This document shows, piece by piece, positions 10,452-23,131 of a stretch of DNA of 64,000 nucleotides (position 1 is its first letter; each line of letters starts with the position of its first letter). The position numbers and the translations under genes were made by a program. Source of the stretch: Paracentrotus lividus (lineage: Eukaryota; Echinodermata; Echinoidea; Camarodonta; Echinidae). The DNA lies in contig CALNVZ010003433.1 of assembly GCA_940671915.1 (NCBI GenBank), positions 29,994,170 to 30,058,169 of the forward strand, given 5' to 3'. The notes below the pieces were generated by a model. The model was not told where the DNA came from and ran no database searches. It saw only the letters and a program-made list of their open reading frames with translations.

Positions 10452-13227
10452 TATGATTATCGTTATCATTATTATTATATTATGATTGTGGTTTTCATTA
10501 TTATTATTATTATGATTTCAATTTGCAAATATTCTAAATAGTTGTATCGTTGTTCATGTGTACTCTAGTTCTCTCGGAATCATAAAGCGCACTTAAATCT
10601 CACATGCTTATCGATTAATGCGATGGTCTCAACTGGCCGTATACGTGCATCGTGCACCTCTCGCTCTACATACTCTACGGATTCCGTCGGACACGCACGA
10701 AACAGGCAGGGCACTTAAGAAGTTTTTAGCAGTGTCTTGTCTTCAGCTTTATTATTAGGCTATGTCAAAACCGTAAGAATTGCAAGAAATTGAACTCCAG
10801 GCGTCTACAGGCAGCGCAAGGTAGACAGGGCATACACATGCCCCATTATGATACCTTACGATCAGTTGTGATCAGCGCATTAGGCCTATACTCATAAATC
10901 TGATTATTAACAGGAAGGTAAACGAATCTCTAATCAAGATTTTAGATATTCAAGTTTGAATATCATTTCCGATTAGAAGCAACGTATAAACATTCAAATA
11001 TAAACATTACGCAATTATACATTCTAAAAATTGAAGTGCTGTTTTGAGCACTTAAAAAGCTGAATTTAGCACTTGCCCAGTGCTCGCATAAGAAGTTGAG
11101 TTATGTACCGTTGGAAAGCTGGGAACGGTAGTTTTCATGTGGATGCAAACACTAGGGGTATCATAAAGTTATATTTTTGAAAATACGAAATGAAGTGAGA
11201 ATCCAATTTTGGGGAAAAAGTGCCTCGTAACGAAAGAGAAGGATAGGTGACCATTCGAGAAAAAAAAAAGCGCGACTCCAGTGCAGTGAGATTCGAAAAC
11301 TAGATCCCATGTATGAGAAGAAATGACGAGCATGGCTCACTTCTTTTGATTAATTGCAGATCACCATGTAGACCTGCAAAACCACATTATCATCTATTTA
11401 CTTTAGTGTCATAAAAATAATACAGAGTCATCTCATCTATCTATAAATATCTTCTTTTATTCAATAATTATTGTATTCTTGTATTCGTTTACGATTCAAA
11501 TCAAGTTGTGAGTTTTGAAATAATTTAATTGTGATTTTCAGTAAAGCAAGCAATCAGTCAATATAATGTAGTGATAGAGAGATGGGACAGAGCGGGAAGA
11601 TAAAGACAGATATAGATAGTGACAAAGAAAAAATACATCGGCGATAATGTTTCGAATGTCCTTTTACTGTTTTATCAAATTGATTTTTCGATTTCTAGCT
11701 GAACTGAAATACCTAGGGGAAAATTTCATGACCACTGACAACAAACAGAAAACCAGCCATCGGCATTGTTGAATTAAAGCGCCTAAATAGGTCAACCTTT
11801 TTTTTTCGCCTGATTAACTCTTGTCTGAAAGAGGCAATTTTGGTTTTATAATATTTAAGTTTAAATAATAGGAAACTATTCTGCGTTGCATGAAAGGACT
11901 AGAATTTTTTTTAATCGCCCACGGTTCAACTAACCACCACAAAGATATTTCTCATTGAACGGCTATTGATTATGTCAGTTTCTACAAGACAAAAGTAACT
12001 AGCCATCAGGTAAGCTGAAAATTGACTATAGAAATCTCTGGCACTACTTTCTGAATAAAAAAATATGTTTTTTTGGACCTCATAAATATGCCTTAAAAAG
12101 TTTGCCACAAAAAGTCTTGCATTGTTAGCGTATTCTAGTTTCTCTATCAAGTTTGTGTGTTGAAATTTATACATAATGTCGTGTAAATCATTTATATGAC
12201 CCTTATAACGCAACAATTAAACATGTGTGTAAAAATCAGTCTTTTGTTGTATTCTATGCAAATTAAGCCGAAGATCAGTTTCTATTTAAGTCAAAAAGCG
12301 ACTGCTCGAGGACAGAATTTATTATACTTGAATTAATGATGCTGATTTATGCGTGAAATATTTTCCCCCGTTATTATTTCTAATAATCCTCCAAGCGTGC
12401 CAATGATGCTAAAAGTATTTTTGTTTAGTTTTTGTTTTCTCATGTCTAAAATCGACTATTTTTTTTTAAATCACAGTACTGAACTATTTATTGTTTTGAT
12501 ACAGACATTAAATTTAAATCTGAATCATTACAATGAGTGTCGCTCACTATGTACTTTTTACCTATATGATGCATGATACAGAAAACGGATAAACCCCTGT
12601 TCCTCCCGATTTGCAAAACTTTTAGCTCAAGATCTATAACTTCATTTTATGGCCTATTTGACACAAATCTTTAGCCCATGCTTGTTTTTCCCCCCCAAAA
12701 AAATATTTTATAGTATTTCCCCAATTTTTTAATGAGTTTTTGAAAATTTTGCAAAATTTAATCTTGCATGATAATAAACTAAACTGAAACTGTTTTATTA
12801 TGTATTTCTTTCAGTAAACATGTTAAGTCGATTCTAATGAACCGTGATATTGTTAATTAATTCAGATCAATATGATTCCAGTGACAATTACCATGATTAC
12901 CTCAAATTACCAGCGATCACTGAAGGGGAAATTGAAAAGCTAAGAGGAAACCGGAGATTTTGGAGTGTTTGCGGAATATATCTGATATCCACCATGCAAT
13001 CTAATCGATTTTAGTCATTTAACATATACCGGATATTAATCATAAGTAGAAAAGGAAATACTTCAATGATATGACATGTTCACTATTTTACCTTATTATG
13101 ATTTAACTTTATTTCCCGAAATTGTATAAATTAACTGAACAAGCGTAAATTGATAATCGTTGAAATGAAGCTGTATTTTCAGTACTCCCTGAGGGAGCAG
13201 TGCATCCCATGGAAAAGGCGCTGTTTA

Positions 13228-13284
<57 letters not shown>

Positions 13285-14333
13285 TGCTCCAATATTTCAA
13301 GTATTCATATCATAGAATACTTTGTCATAACATTGTAAAATGTTAGAAGTATCTGTTTGTGCTACAAATTGGTATTGGTATGCTAAATGGTTGATAAGCA
13401 GAGGAACTGAAGATTTTACTTCCAACAGGCGGTGGATCCATTTTCCCCCAAGAAATATGTCCTTTTTTTACTAGACTTTATACTGCGATTTATTAAAATA
13501 TGCATTTTGTTATACATTGTAGTATTGCCGAATGCGTGCGCTTTAAAGTTTGAAGAAAGGTATAAACACGTTCAATACTTTGATATCACTAACTTCAATT
13601 TATAAAAAGCGTATACCGCATTTTAAATAGGTTGAATTACGAAATAAAAGGGGGTATTTCCCTAAATTTTACGTTTGGTTTTATTTATGTCCCAGGGGCT
13701 TGCCTCATAAAAACCCTGCTCCTTTTTTAGAATTTTTATTATTGTTTGATAGACCCTCCGATTTGATTTACTGGACCAAGGTCATTTTGTCTATTGTTAG
13801 GTTCCAAGTTCTAGTTCTGTCTATTGTTTTCTCACGTCGATCAAATCGTGTTTTACATGATTCTGAACTATATCATTAATATAAAATATTACTGTATTAC
13901 ATAAAATCAAATCAATACAAGTCGAATAAAGGATATACATACATAAAGGCAAAAGTATACATATTTGAAAAAAATCATTGAATAAGTAAAAGAATAAATG
14001 CAGAAAAAAAAATAATAATAATAATAAATTATGTCTGTTTATACATGTAGTTTGAATACAATAACGAGTTATAGAGCGATAAAGTGCTGGCCCTCACTTT
14101 GGAGGGAAAAGGAGTTAGATGCAGTATATTTATATAAACTTGTAAATATCATGTATATATCAGTATAGCACTATGGTTCCGTCAGTTTGAAAAGGATGTA
14201 GAAAGCTTTTCTGGACTTTTTTTTTGGGGGGGGGGGGGGGGGGGGGGGGGGATAGTTCGGTTTCATGGCAGGGATGGCGAGTGTTCTGGCTGTTTCGGAG
14301 ACGTTCCAGTCTGCTGGATACAATGTAATGTAA
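8926..14333. other. gene-free AT-rich stretch with microsatellites
   Basis: About 5.4 kb in which no exon could be supported. It holds G runs near 9418, a (TTA)n tract at 10370-10450, a second (ATT)n tract at 13228-13283, and a run of about 26 G at 14226-14251. Minus-strand open frames at 9175-9360 and 11926-12216 have protein-like composition, but there is no family match or paralogue in the window to support them. Confidence 0.5.
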
Positions 14334-15113
14334 GGGTTGTTTTACGATCAGGGTACACCGTCAAAAAATGGCCTTCTGTGCACCATAAAAATAAATAGAG
14401 TTATGGTAATATCAAATCTACGATGGCAAGCTATTGGGCACTGTTAGAGCAACCTACAAGAGAAAAATAAATTCTGGAAATACACATTTACTTTGACCAT
14501 TATATGGCATTTTAGGGCAAAATTACTGTCTCGTTTTATTTTTTCTGATTTTGAGCCTGCGCATCTTGATTATTAGCAACCATTTGGCTTGCTTTTCTAA
14601 TCAGAATTGACTACTGAAATGCGATTGTTTGAAAACTGAAAACCCCAGAATCTAGAGTTAATTTGACTTTTTGTGACCATTAACCAAAAATGGGGTACCA
14701 ATTCTGTCAAAAAATGTCCTCTCCGAAATCGGTGGTTTTACGCATAGTTAGACATCACTTGATGAACCATGTTTTTGTCTGTAAGAACACTTGTATAAAT
14801 GCCACAAACTTTTAATGTTTACTTCACCCACATCCATTTATTTTTCAGACAGTTCACGTTACAATGTTGTCAAATCACGTTCTGTCAAAAACGTCCTCTC
14901 CGAAAAATGAAGCAATTGACGTTGTGTGAAATAAAAAATTTGAACCCATATCATGCATATAGAAAAATAAGTTGGTGACCTCATGCCTCCAAATTTAAAA
15001 GCAATATCATTTTACTTGTCTAGAACACATACACAAACATTTAGGGAAAACAAAACAACTTTATTTTTTGGTCCAGTGAGACAAAATGGTGTACCCTGAT
15101 CGTAAAACAACCC
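14334..15113. mobile_element. inverted-repeat element family M (780 bp)
   Basis: Terminal gggttgttttacgatcaggg (14334) is inverted at 15094-15113 (ccctgatcgtaaaacaaccc), with the next bases also paired (tacacc, ggtgta). The 9-bp string gtaatgtaa flanks both sides (14325-14333 and 15114-15122), which fits a target duplication, though the surrounding gtaat repeats make this less certain. Inside, aaaaaatg.cct and cctctccgaaa recur. No transposase frame is seen. Confidence 0.75.
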
Positions 15114-15713
15114 GTAATGTAATGTAATGTGGTGTAATGTCAGGTAGGACCTCTATATTGATTGGTCAATTCAAACGTGAATATCTCAGAAATCATCATT
15201 TATGTGGGTGATTACCTTAATGCACATAACCCTTTATGTCTTTTGAAATAGAATGTGAATTTGAACCGGAGATTAAAAGTGTGTCTTACATTATCTTAAC
15301 CAAACCAATGCGACAGACTCAAGAGTCAAAGAAATATCAATCGTAACGTCCAATAGCCTAAGTGGTAAAGATAAAGCAGTACATTAATGATCTTGAAAAG
15401 AACAGATAATTTACTGGCGCAAGTGATTTGTTTGCATGACATATAATTAAGAACAGAAATAATCCATGGCTTTTTTTTTTAAATCTGTGTTTCCATCACA
15501 AATGTAAATGATAACAACTGTTAGAATCCAGATTGCATACAATATTGTCTTGGTGCCATGTCCTGCAAGCCTCGGGAGGTATCAGGTTTTACGTTTAAAT
15601 AAATGAAGTATGGATATGTTTTGGATATCTTATAGTATTAAAGTGTATATGAAACGTCGATCGGGAATAAAACTGAAAATTTCTTTTAAATTTGTTGGGA
15701 AAAACTTAAGATA

Positions 15714-16900
15714 GGGTACATGCAGGTAATACGGGCCCCCTAAGCTCATTTGCCTAATTTGCATAAAATCACGAAATGACACACAGTCTAATATTTGTTT
15801 ATATGAAACAATAACTACTGCTCTAACTTTTACTGTGATGAACAACAATTATCACCAACCCCCCTGTCTGCAATATTCAAATGTTGACGTCATTACCAGA
15901 GTGCCCATATTACCTGCATGTGCAGGTAATACGGGCACATGTATTTTATGCGGCGGTCACAACTCGTCGTAGGCTACGGGGCACGTGCAATCAACGTAGC
16001 CTGCGTTGATTGCACAATGCATGCACAGGTCGTGGGTCAATTCCTGCGATTCCTGCGTTTCTGTAGTAAGAGTATTGGAAAAACTTCCTGCACGTCGTAC
16101 ATGCAACGTGCCTGCGAGGCACCTGCGCTGCACGATTTTCCTACGAAATCCATCGTAGGGAGTTGCACGTCGAAGGTACGGCGAGTTGTGACCGCCGCAT
16201 AATGTATGTTTTAAAACCTACAATGACTCTACCATGTCTAGAATTTGCTTAAAATGTTGAAAATCATTAACTTTAAGATATAATTTGAAATTATAAGACC
16301 CTTCAGTAAATCCTTTGACTATATATTTCATTGTTATTTATTTTGTATATTATTTCTTTTTTAAATATTATTTAAATATTATTTTCAATATACAAGTCAA
16401 TATTGGCCTACAATAAGTTATTTATATTAATTATATACTGTGAATATACCCGAAAAAATCGTAGCAAAGAAATTGATGCCTCATCCCAATACTAAGTACC
16501 AGAATCATTTCCGCCATTTTGGATGTCCCATATTACCTGCACTAATGTTGCTGTGTCAGGCAAGCATTCAATGCCACATTGCACCCCTTCACTAAAACAA
16601 ATTGACTTGTACACGCTAGTATGATCAAAGTGAAACTATAAGCTTACTAAATATACAAAGCAGTTGAGGTTATCCCCTCAAACACTCTTTCACCATCACA
16701 TTCTGTGAAATATCAAATTTTACATCAGCAATTTTCTCAGAGAAATTTCGGCATCAGATGCTCTCACGACGATATATTTTCGTATACAGTTCATATGAAC
16801 AACATTATGGTGCTCACACCGGTCACCGGTCGACGGTCACGACATGATTTGCTTCAGGTGGCCCATATTACCTGCTGGCCCATATTACCTGCATGTACCC
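15714..16900. mobile_element. TA-flanked inverted-repeat element family L (1.19 kb)
   Basis: Left end gggtacatgcaggtaatacg and right end catattacctgcatgtaccc are inverted and flanked by TA (15712-15713 and 16901-16902). The terminal phrase catattacctgc recurs internally near 15907, 16533 and 16866. A 251-bp family F MITE sits inside it at 15949-16199, so L is the older insertion. Confidence 0.75.
15949..16199 (+). mobile_element. MITE family F, copy F1 (251 bp)
   Basis: Starts tgcggcggtcacaactcg and ends cgagttgtgaccgccgca, a near-perfect terminal inverted repeat. The flanks are TTA and TAA. Four more copies lie at 42-46 kb. The interior is a series of short inverted words (tacgtgc/gcacgta-like), making the whole element foldable. 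There is no protein. Its length and TA/TWA-type target resemble PIF/Harbinger or Tc1/mariner MITEs; the class is not proven. Confidence 0.85.
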
Positions 16901-18636
16901 TAATAATAATAAAATAGAAACATGAATGTCCTATCATGGCTTTATGAGCCAATATCCATTTTATTCTTTGAGCGCGAAGGATTAAAAATAAATTTCACCA
17001 AGCACATTTGGCAGGTCTCACAAAGATTGTTTACATATTTATGGTATTTCGACCATGTTCTCACTTTGAACTGACGTATTGCAATTTCACTAGTTGTATT
17101 GGACCTAGTAATTTTGATTAATTTATAGATTAAAGATAAAAGTGATGGAAAAAGAAAGAGGGAAGGGACGTACATGTGGACTTGCATACAGAGACATATA
17201 GGGTGTGTCATAATAATAATGATGTCCAACCGCATTTATCGATTTAATTTTAAGATGACGAAAGCCTCTCCTCGATCGAAAATGATACTCAATAAATGAT
17301 TAAGAGTCAGTCTGTATTTACATTGAGATCCCAAATTTCCTTGAAGATCTCATCCGAATTGTTCTTCGAATAATACAAGTAAACCATATTAACGCTTGAC
17401 AGAAAATAAGGAGGGAGGCGATAGGTGTGCGCAAATTCTCATTAAGTTCTATTTTGATAACGACTTTCATCAACCAGTTTCTATATTAGGTTAGTTATTC
17501 TTCTTAAAGCAAACAAACAATAAGGATATCTTCTGCATTGATATTGCATCGTAATACAGTTTCAATTTCATGGGCGCATAACTTATACTTATGTTTATAG
17601 ATTTGTAAAGCAGGCAGCTATTTTCTTGCCACAAGAATGAAGTGCACATTCCGACACGTAATCAGTGTGCTCTTTGAAATGAATGTCTGGGTCTAGACTT
17701 GTATTTAATTTGCTCGCTGAACAATGTGGCTACACGGCGTACTTTTGAATATCTTTAATATAGTTTTTCTACCAAAAGCAACGAAGTACAATGGGAATCA
17801 TACCCTAGTCGCACTCGTGATACCAGCACCATGTAATAACAATAATTAAACAAATGCCCATAGTCACAACCGACTGTCCGTCGGTCGCACATATCTCACG
17901 AACGAAGTGCATTTATAATTTGTTAGTTTAATTGAGCAGGAGCAGTCAGGTTCACTGGTCGAATACTCTTGCTACTTCAAGGGAGCTGTATTTCTTTTTT
18001 AACGCTTTTTTGTTGTTTTGTTTGTTTATTTTTTTACGTTTTTTAAATATATTTTTTAAATAAATATTCCTGTTATACACGATGTGTTGATCCAGTCAAA
18101 TTAAATTTTTTGTTCTTTCCGCCTTCTGCATGTTCTGGGAGTAATAAAGGTCACCTGTCCTTCAGTCACAAAATAATCATTATTGTTCGAAACGTTTGTA
18201 AATGTTGTCTAAATGTCTCCTCAACACAAAATGGAATAACCCTATTGTTTTGTCGCCTTTCAAGTTCGCACCCTTGATCAGTTCCGCGCCGACCTTTTGC
18301 ATACATGTACGTGCAGCAAAAAACACATTAAAATTAATAACCAAAATAAAATAGCGATTTACAGACATAGCTTTAATGCTGCAGTCACACAGACAATTAC
18401 GTATAGATACGTTTGTGTTGTTTTAATCTTATTTCATCTTCTATTCTATCATTTCTTATGTATTTCTTTGTTTTACTGCATGAACGGAATTATCAATATT
18501 TCCACTGCTGACTATGACGGGTAGGCATCCGTGGGGATCCGCAGAAAAGAAAATAATTTTTGGACGCAACCGGACGTAACTCAACGTAAGTGTCTGTGTG
18601 ACTGTAGCATAAGATCGGTTATACATGGCTGATGGT
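16901..18636. other. no supported gene
   Basis: AT-rich sequence upstream of the NLR locus. Only short open frames without recognisable domains. Nothing repeat-like stands out apart from T-rich tracts near 17995-18060. Confidence 0.5.
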
Positions 18637-18922
18637 TCTAGGAGAACTACCTCCCTCGTCAATAATAATTACATCCCCTCATACTACACCTAACCCTAAT
18701 GGTGGTATCTCACTTCACGGAAACTACTTTGAGACGGTTTTGAAACTTGTCGCGGAGACGTCGCGGAGACGTGTCAGAGACTTCTCCGCGACGGAATAAA
18801 GTATCGGAGACGTCCCAATACTTTTTATACGTCGCGGAGACGTCTCCGCGAACCGAGATACCACCATTACCATTCTAACACTAATCAAAGTGTACAGGTG
18901 TAGTTGTCCTGTACAAGGCCAT
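18637..18922. mobile_element. inverted-repeat element interrupted by a second element
   Basis: The outer pieces (left with actacctccctcgtc...ctacacctaaccctaa, right with cattctaacac...gtgtagttgtcctgtac) resemble the two arms of the element at 7700-7867. Between them sits the palindromic element at 18700-18866. Confidence 0.5.
18700..18866. mobile_element. palindromic MITE with TGGTGGTATCTC ends (167 bp)
   Basis: Ends tggtggtatctc and gagataccacca are exact inverse copies, flanked by TAA and TTA. The interior is repeated cgcggagacgt words on both strands, a CpG-rich hairpin unlike the AT-rich surroundings. It is non-coding. Confidence 0.7.
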
Positions 18923-19030
18923 TTGAATGCCCCCTGTCTGTTAAAATATATTCATTTTTGTCAATGAAATCCAATAAAGTACTAAAGATTGTTTTCACTT
19001 GATGTCATTGTTTATAGCATTAGAACAACC

Positions 19031-19195
19031 ATGGCAGAAAAACAGACCTTACTCCCACTATCCAACATGGATATCATTAAGCTTACTAGGGGCATGGGTC
19101 AAGAAGAATACTACAGACTTGGTAGAGTTCTTGGATTTGATGAGAACATCTTAGATCACCTCTGGGAACCTGACAACAAGGGATGTGCTTTGCAG
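19031..19195 (+). CDS. NLR exon 1: death domain 1, N-terminal part
   Basis: The start codon at 19031 gives 55 residues beginning MAEKQTLLPLSNMDIIKL, with the death-fold helix pattern YRLGRVLGFDENILDHL. The exon ends in CAG at 19195 before the donor gtaaat, phase 0. A 3' splice site (tttatag, ending 19017) lies just upstream, so a 5' untranslated exon is likely. The reading frame joins exon 2 to give CALQ-VLLLWRDD, the classic ALxxLLxxW segment of death domains. No promoter was identified. Confidence 0.8.
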
Positions 19196-19866
19196 GTAAA
19201 TAAATGATCATATTCCTCAAATTGGCATGAAAACGTGTAATCTAGGATATTTTAATTCCGTGGCCATATGACTGAATTTATTCTAAAATTTCTAAAGATT
19301 TAATAAAATGCTATCATGAAAAGAAGTCTGTATTTTTGATGGATTTATATATCATATCTACAAGTTTTGCTGTACAAGTTGGACTTTGATATCTCTTTTC
19401 ATGACAAGATTGTCGCTATCATGAAAATCTTTTTTTGGAGAGACTATCTATCTAACTATTCTACAATTAAAAAAAAAAAAAACTTTCTTATTGATATTTT
19501 GTATAAATTATATCATGATCCTATTATACAAATATATCCAAGCCTGAATTTCTACAGTCCCTTTCATTTCCAACCCAATTCATTTCGACTTTTTGGCATA
19601 AATCGTCATTTAAAGTCTCATTTTCTGCATAGGCCCTACTATATGCATTTCATCATTACAGTTTAAAAATATATTTGCTCTCTGTTTCCGAAACCAAAAT
19701 TGGATGATATTTCGTGGAACCTGGAAATCAAACATAAATTTAATTGAAAACAATATCGAAAAGAGTAAGCTTCACTATTTCTAGCCTCTATTTCACTCAA
19801 GTCTGTATATGTGCAAGGTTTAAAGTAAAATAAACCCCCATAGAACATTTTGTAGAATATAATAGA

Positions 19867-20008
19867 TCTGTAGCGGATCTGGGATCAGCTCTGACACAGG
19901 ATTTTGTCGGCCCATTCCCAAGCATAATACAGCCGCTATTGTCCTCAGACAATATGGCCGACAAAATCCTTTGTCAGAGCTGAAGCTTGATCTGCTGCTC
20001 CTGTAAAT
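19867..20008. mobile_element. small inverted-repeat MITE family V, copy 1
   Basis: Lies in intron 1, just before exon 2. Left gatcagctctgacacaggattttgtcgg pairs with the right-hand inverse ccgacaaaatcctttgtcagagctg; the centre is cagccgctattgtcc(t/c)cagacaat. Related copies are at 29779-29925 and 49180-49335. It is non-coding. Confidence 0.65.
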
Positions 20009-20033
20009 GGAACGTTGATAACTTTACCTTTAG

Positions 20034-20145
20034 GTCTTGTTGTTGTGGAGGGATGATTTAGAAGCTGGCGATGATCAGAGAGCGATCCTGGCCGACAAAC
20101 TCACCGAGGCTGGTCTGGATAATAAGAGAGAGCAACTTCTGAATG
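20034..20145 (+). CDS. NLR exon 2: death domain 1, C-terminal part
   Basis: The acceptor tttag ends at 20033. The exon reads VLLLWRDDLEAGDDQRAILA then DKLTEAGLDNKREQLLN, the last three helices of a death domain. With exon 1 this makes about 92 residues, the normal size of the fold. I place the donor at 20146 (gtgcgg) because only that gives the phase (1) needed by exon 3; a donor at 20154 would leave exon 3 out of frame. Confidence 0.75.
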
Positions 20146-20876
20146 GTGCGGAGGTTTTTTCAAGTTGCTATCAATTAGTTAACTATAACTCCCATAAGTT
20201 TATTACAGATAACATCCTGCTTTCATTATTCAGAAAGTTGAAAACCATATCGAAATGTTATACAACCATGCATCAAAGCAAAAGTAAGTAGTCATAGGTA
20301 GAAAAAAAAAACACAAATCATAAACTCATTTCCACTCCATTATTCTTTAAAAAAAATCAAACCTCAAACTATATTATACTAGGAAAAACGCGCTAGTTTA
20401 TTGACATGGGTACATGACATCAGATCATGTCGAAAATATATCCAAAAAGTAGTCCTGGCATCTCGTTCAAAGGATATGACTTTGATAACAAGGGAAATAA
20501 ATATTTCTACTAACATTATTCACATGTGAGTTATAGGATATTCAGTCATTGAAAACGTTTGACATTTTTTGTATTTACATGTCAAATTCGGCATTCGTAA
20601 ATCCCCCCGCTCTCATCTTGTGTCACGGCTGTTCCCTCAATTTCAACACGACTTTATTTTCTTCAAGTTTCCCTTTATCTAACCGTTCTTGTAAACTACC
20701 TTCTTTGTGTGTTTGTTTGTTTTTTGTTTGTTTGTTTTTTGTTTTTGTTTGTTTTTTCGTTTTATTTGTCATAACCTTTCATTCTATTTTTATTTCATAT
20801 CCCATGTTCATACGCTTTTTAATATATATGGATAATAAATAAACTCAAAATTCATATCTTTTTATTTCTTCCTTAG

Positions 20877-21616
20877 GTTTCCCTGTCTCACCCGGTCCTA
20901 AACCAACATCTCCTAGACATTTATTTTCCAGTGTGTCATCTCCTAGTTCTCCTAAGGATTGCTCCACGAGATTGACGGAATCCGCGCTACCTTTGAAGAA
21001 ACCAAAAGGGGGATATACAGAACCTCACCAGTCTGAAAGTGCAGGAAGTAATAACGAAGAAGTTGGTACCGTTGTTCATAAACCGGAAAGATCTGTTGAG
21101 GTGACCTCTTCGGTTAAAAACCTTGGTCAAGGAGCTGGTGCCAATGAAGAAGAGAACAGCGGATCGGATTCCGAAGAATATATCAACGTTTCACAGAAGG
21201 TACTCCAAAAAGGATCTGTGAGTGTTTCTGTAATTCGTTCAAAACCGAGGTTCTCTTTCCATGGTTCCGAAGATAACTGTATATCAATGCAACGCAATAG
21301 TTTGGTCTTGGAATCCAAACCCCTTTCATCACCTTCAAGGATTGATGATTTCAAGGTGCAGGAGCAGACTACACAACATGCCTGTGTAGGTCCTAACGGT
21401 GAACACAAAGCAATACCTCGATCTAATGCAGAGCAAGATCAAGGAGTAAAAGATGCGTACATTATGGATCAGAACTCCCTTTCAAAGGGATCGACGTTAG
21501 ATAGCAAAGAACCTTCCAAATCCCCTCGAGAAAAACCATTAAAACCTCCTCGTAAAGGAATAGCGCCTCTTGTGATCGACAGTCCAGCATCAGTCACAGT
21601 AACTAAAAATCCCTAA
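20877..21616 (+). CDS. NLR exon 3: Ser/Pro/Lys-rich disordered linker, open part
   Basis: The acceptor ccttag ends at 20876. The first two bases complete a Gly codon from exon 2, then 245 open codons run to TAA at 21614-21616. The protein is rich in S, P, K, E and T with repeated SP and KP(P) motifs (SSPSSPK, KPPRK, LKKPK) and no globular domain, membrane segment or coiled coil. Such composition suggests an intrinsically disordered, possibly phosphorylated tether between two domains. The stop is probably secondary: similar linker-like coding text continues in other frames to 22569. A possible early donor (gtaact) lies at 21599. Confidence 0.55.
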
Positions 21617-22569
21617 ACAATGCCCATGATCCGCAGTGCCAACCTAAATGCATCGAGCAAAATTGAAAACCGCGAGCAATGATCCCGAAGTCAAAACATC
21701 CTCCACAACAGCAAGACTGTCTCAGCCAAATGGTCATCTATCTTCGAAGGAGAAACCGGAAGAATGGCATTGCTTGTGATTCAACATCAGCCGTCAAAAA
21801 AACGTCATAAAAAATCACCCCCCGCCTGTATCACCCACGGACATCTTCTTTTAAAATTACCATCAAGTAAAACTGAGGGTAATGAGGCTACAAGTATACA
21901 AATAACTCTATCAAATCCTCCTGTACATCAGATTCCTATCCAGAATATATCTTGTAAAGAATACAGAGGAAGGATCTTCTAAGGAACAGCAAAGTGTCTC
22001 ACCAACATGTTTGGGTAGTGCTGCACACAACGCCAAATCCAAAAGAAGACAATACAACCGAACGCAACAAGCAGAATAATAAAAGCAACCCCTAACACCA
22101 TTCGGGAACCTACTCACCAAAGGATTACCAAAAAAAACCGTCTTTGGAACCAAACAACTCGGAGACGGCGCTCTCTTCCAAGATTTCGCAAATCAGGGCA
22201 AGAATGTCTGAAACCAACGAAGATGGTAATCAACAAATGTCTGATTCACAACAACGTTTGAACCCAACCACATCTAGCACACAGGCAACATGGGTACGCC
22301 AGGAACACACGTAACGCATTCCATTAGCGAAGACAAGCAAATGAATACCACAGAAACAGAAAGGTCCTTCTGTCGAACCGTATAAACCAAAAGCGTCAAT
22401 CTCCAGGATTCGTCAAAAGTTCTACAAGTTTGCAAACGTCACTGGATGTGGATACAAAACAACGGCAGAACACCGGCGAGCTTGCTAAGTCAGCACAGGC
22501 AAGAGCAAGTTCCAGGTCTCGACTCCCGCCTCCGCCTCCTGCTCATAGTGTGGATCAACCCTGATGGAG
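21617..22569 (+). pseudogene. continuation of the NLR linker exon, broken by several frame changes
   Basis: All three forward frames contribute short pieces of the same Ser/Thr/Pro/Lys/Gln-rich text: for example NDPEVKTSSTTARLSQPNG near 21680, KEQQSVSPTCLGSAAHNAKS near 21985, and SRSRLPPPPPAHSVDQP ending near 22563. Stops and frame switches occur every 60-200 bp. A plausible donor (gag-gtatga) follows at 22570. The pattern is that of a long coding exon hit by many small indels; composition alone is weak proof because no homologue was available. Confidence 0.45.
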
Positions 22570-23131
22570 GTATGATGTAATTGCATATATGTTTTTAAAT
22601 CAATTTCTCGTATTCATGGGGTTGCCAAAAAAGGCTGAAACTGTTAAACATTGTTTTCTTATCGTCATGTTCATTATATTTTTCCCAAAAAAAATGTTAT
22701 ACAGTATCAAGACTAGAGATCGTGATTTGGTTTGTAGTCAGGTGGAGGGGGGGGGGGTGTTAAAAGATTAAACTAAATTTGAAATGTATTAAACAATAAA
22801 GTGATTAAATAGTATATTAAATTTGACACCATATTTCATGCAAACAGTTCATTTAGATGACAGTAATAGTATTTTTTTATTAAGATAATGGTTTAATAAT
22901 TGTCATGATTGTATCACTAGCTGCACCGCTCGTATTTAAGGGAAAAGAGTGAGAATTCGAGAAGTATTTCATTATCATATTTTTTATAATTTAAATAGAA
23001 GCATTTCATTGATTCCGGTGAGAATACCTCTAGAATAAAGATTTAAATTGCATTTGTATGTTCTATTGTTATTGTTTTTTGTTTTTGGTGTGTTTTTTTT
23101 TGTAAAGGAACGTCATTTTCAAATACAACAG
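22570..23131. other. NLR intron 3, no gene
   Basis: AT-rich sequence with a G run near 22747 and a T-rich tract before the next acceptor. Nothing else recognised. Confidence 0.5.

Noticed and set aside
11926-12216. 96-codon minus-strand frame
   Set aside because: AT-rich, no motif, no partner exons. Within the length expected by chance in low-GC sequence.
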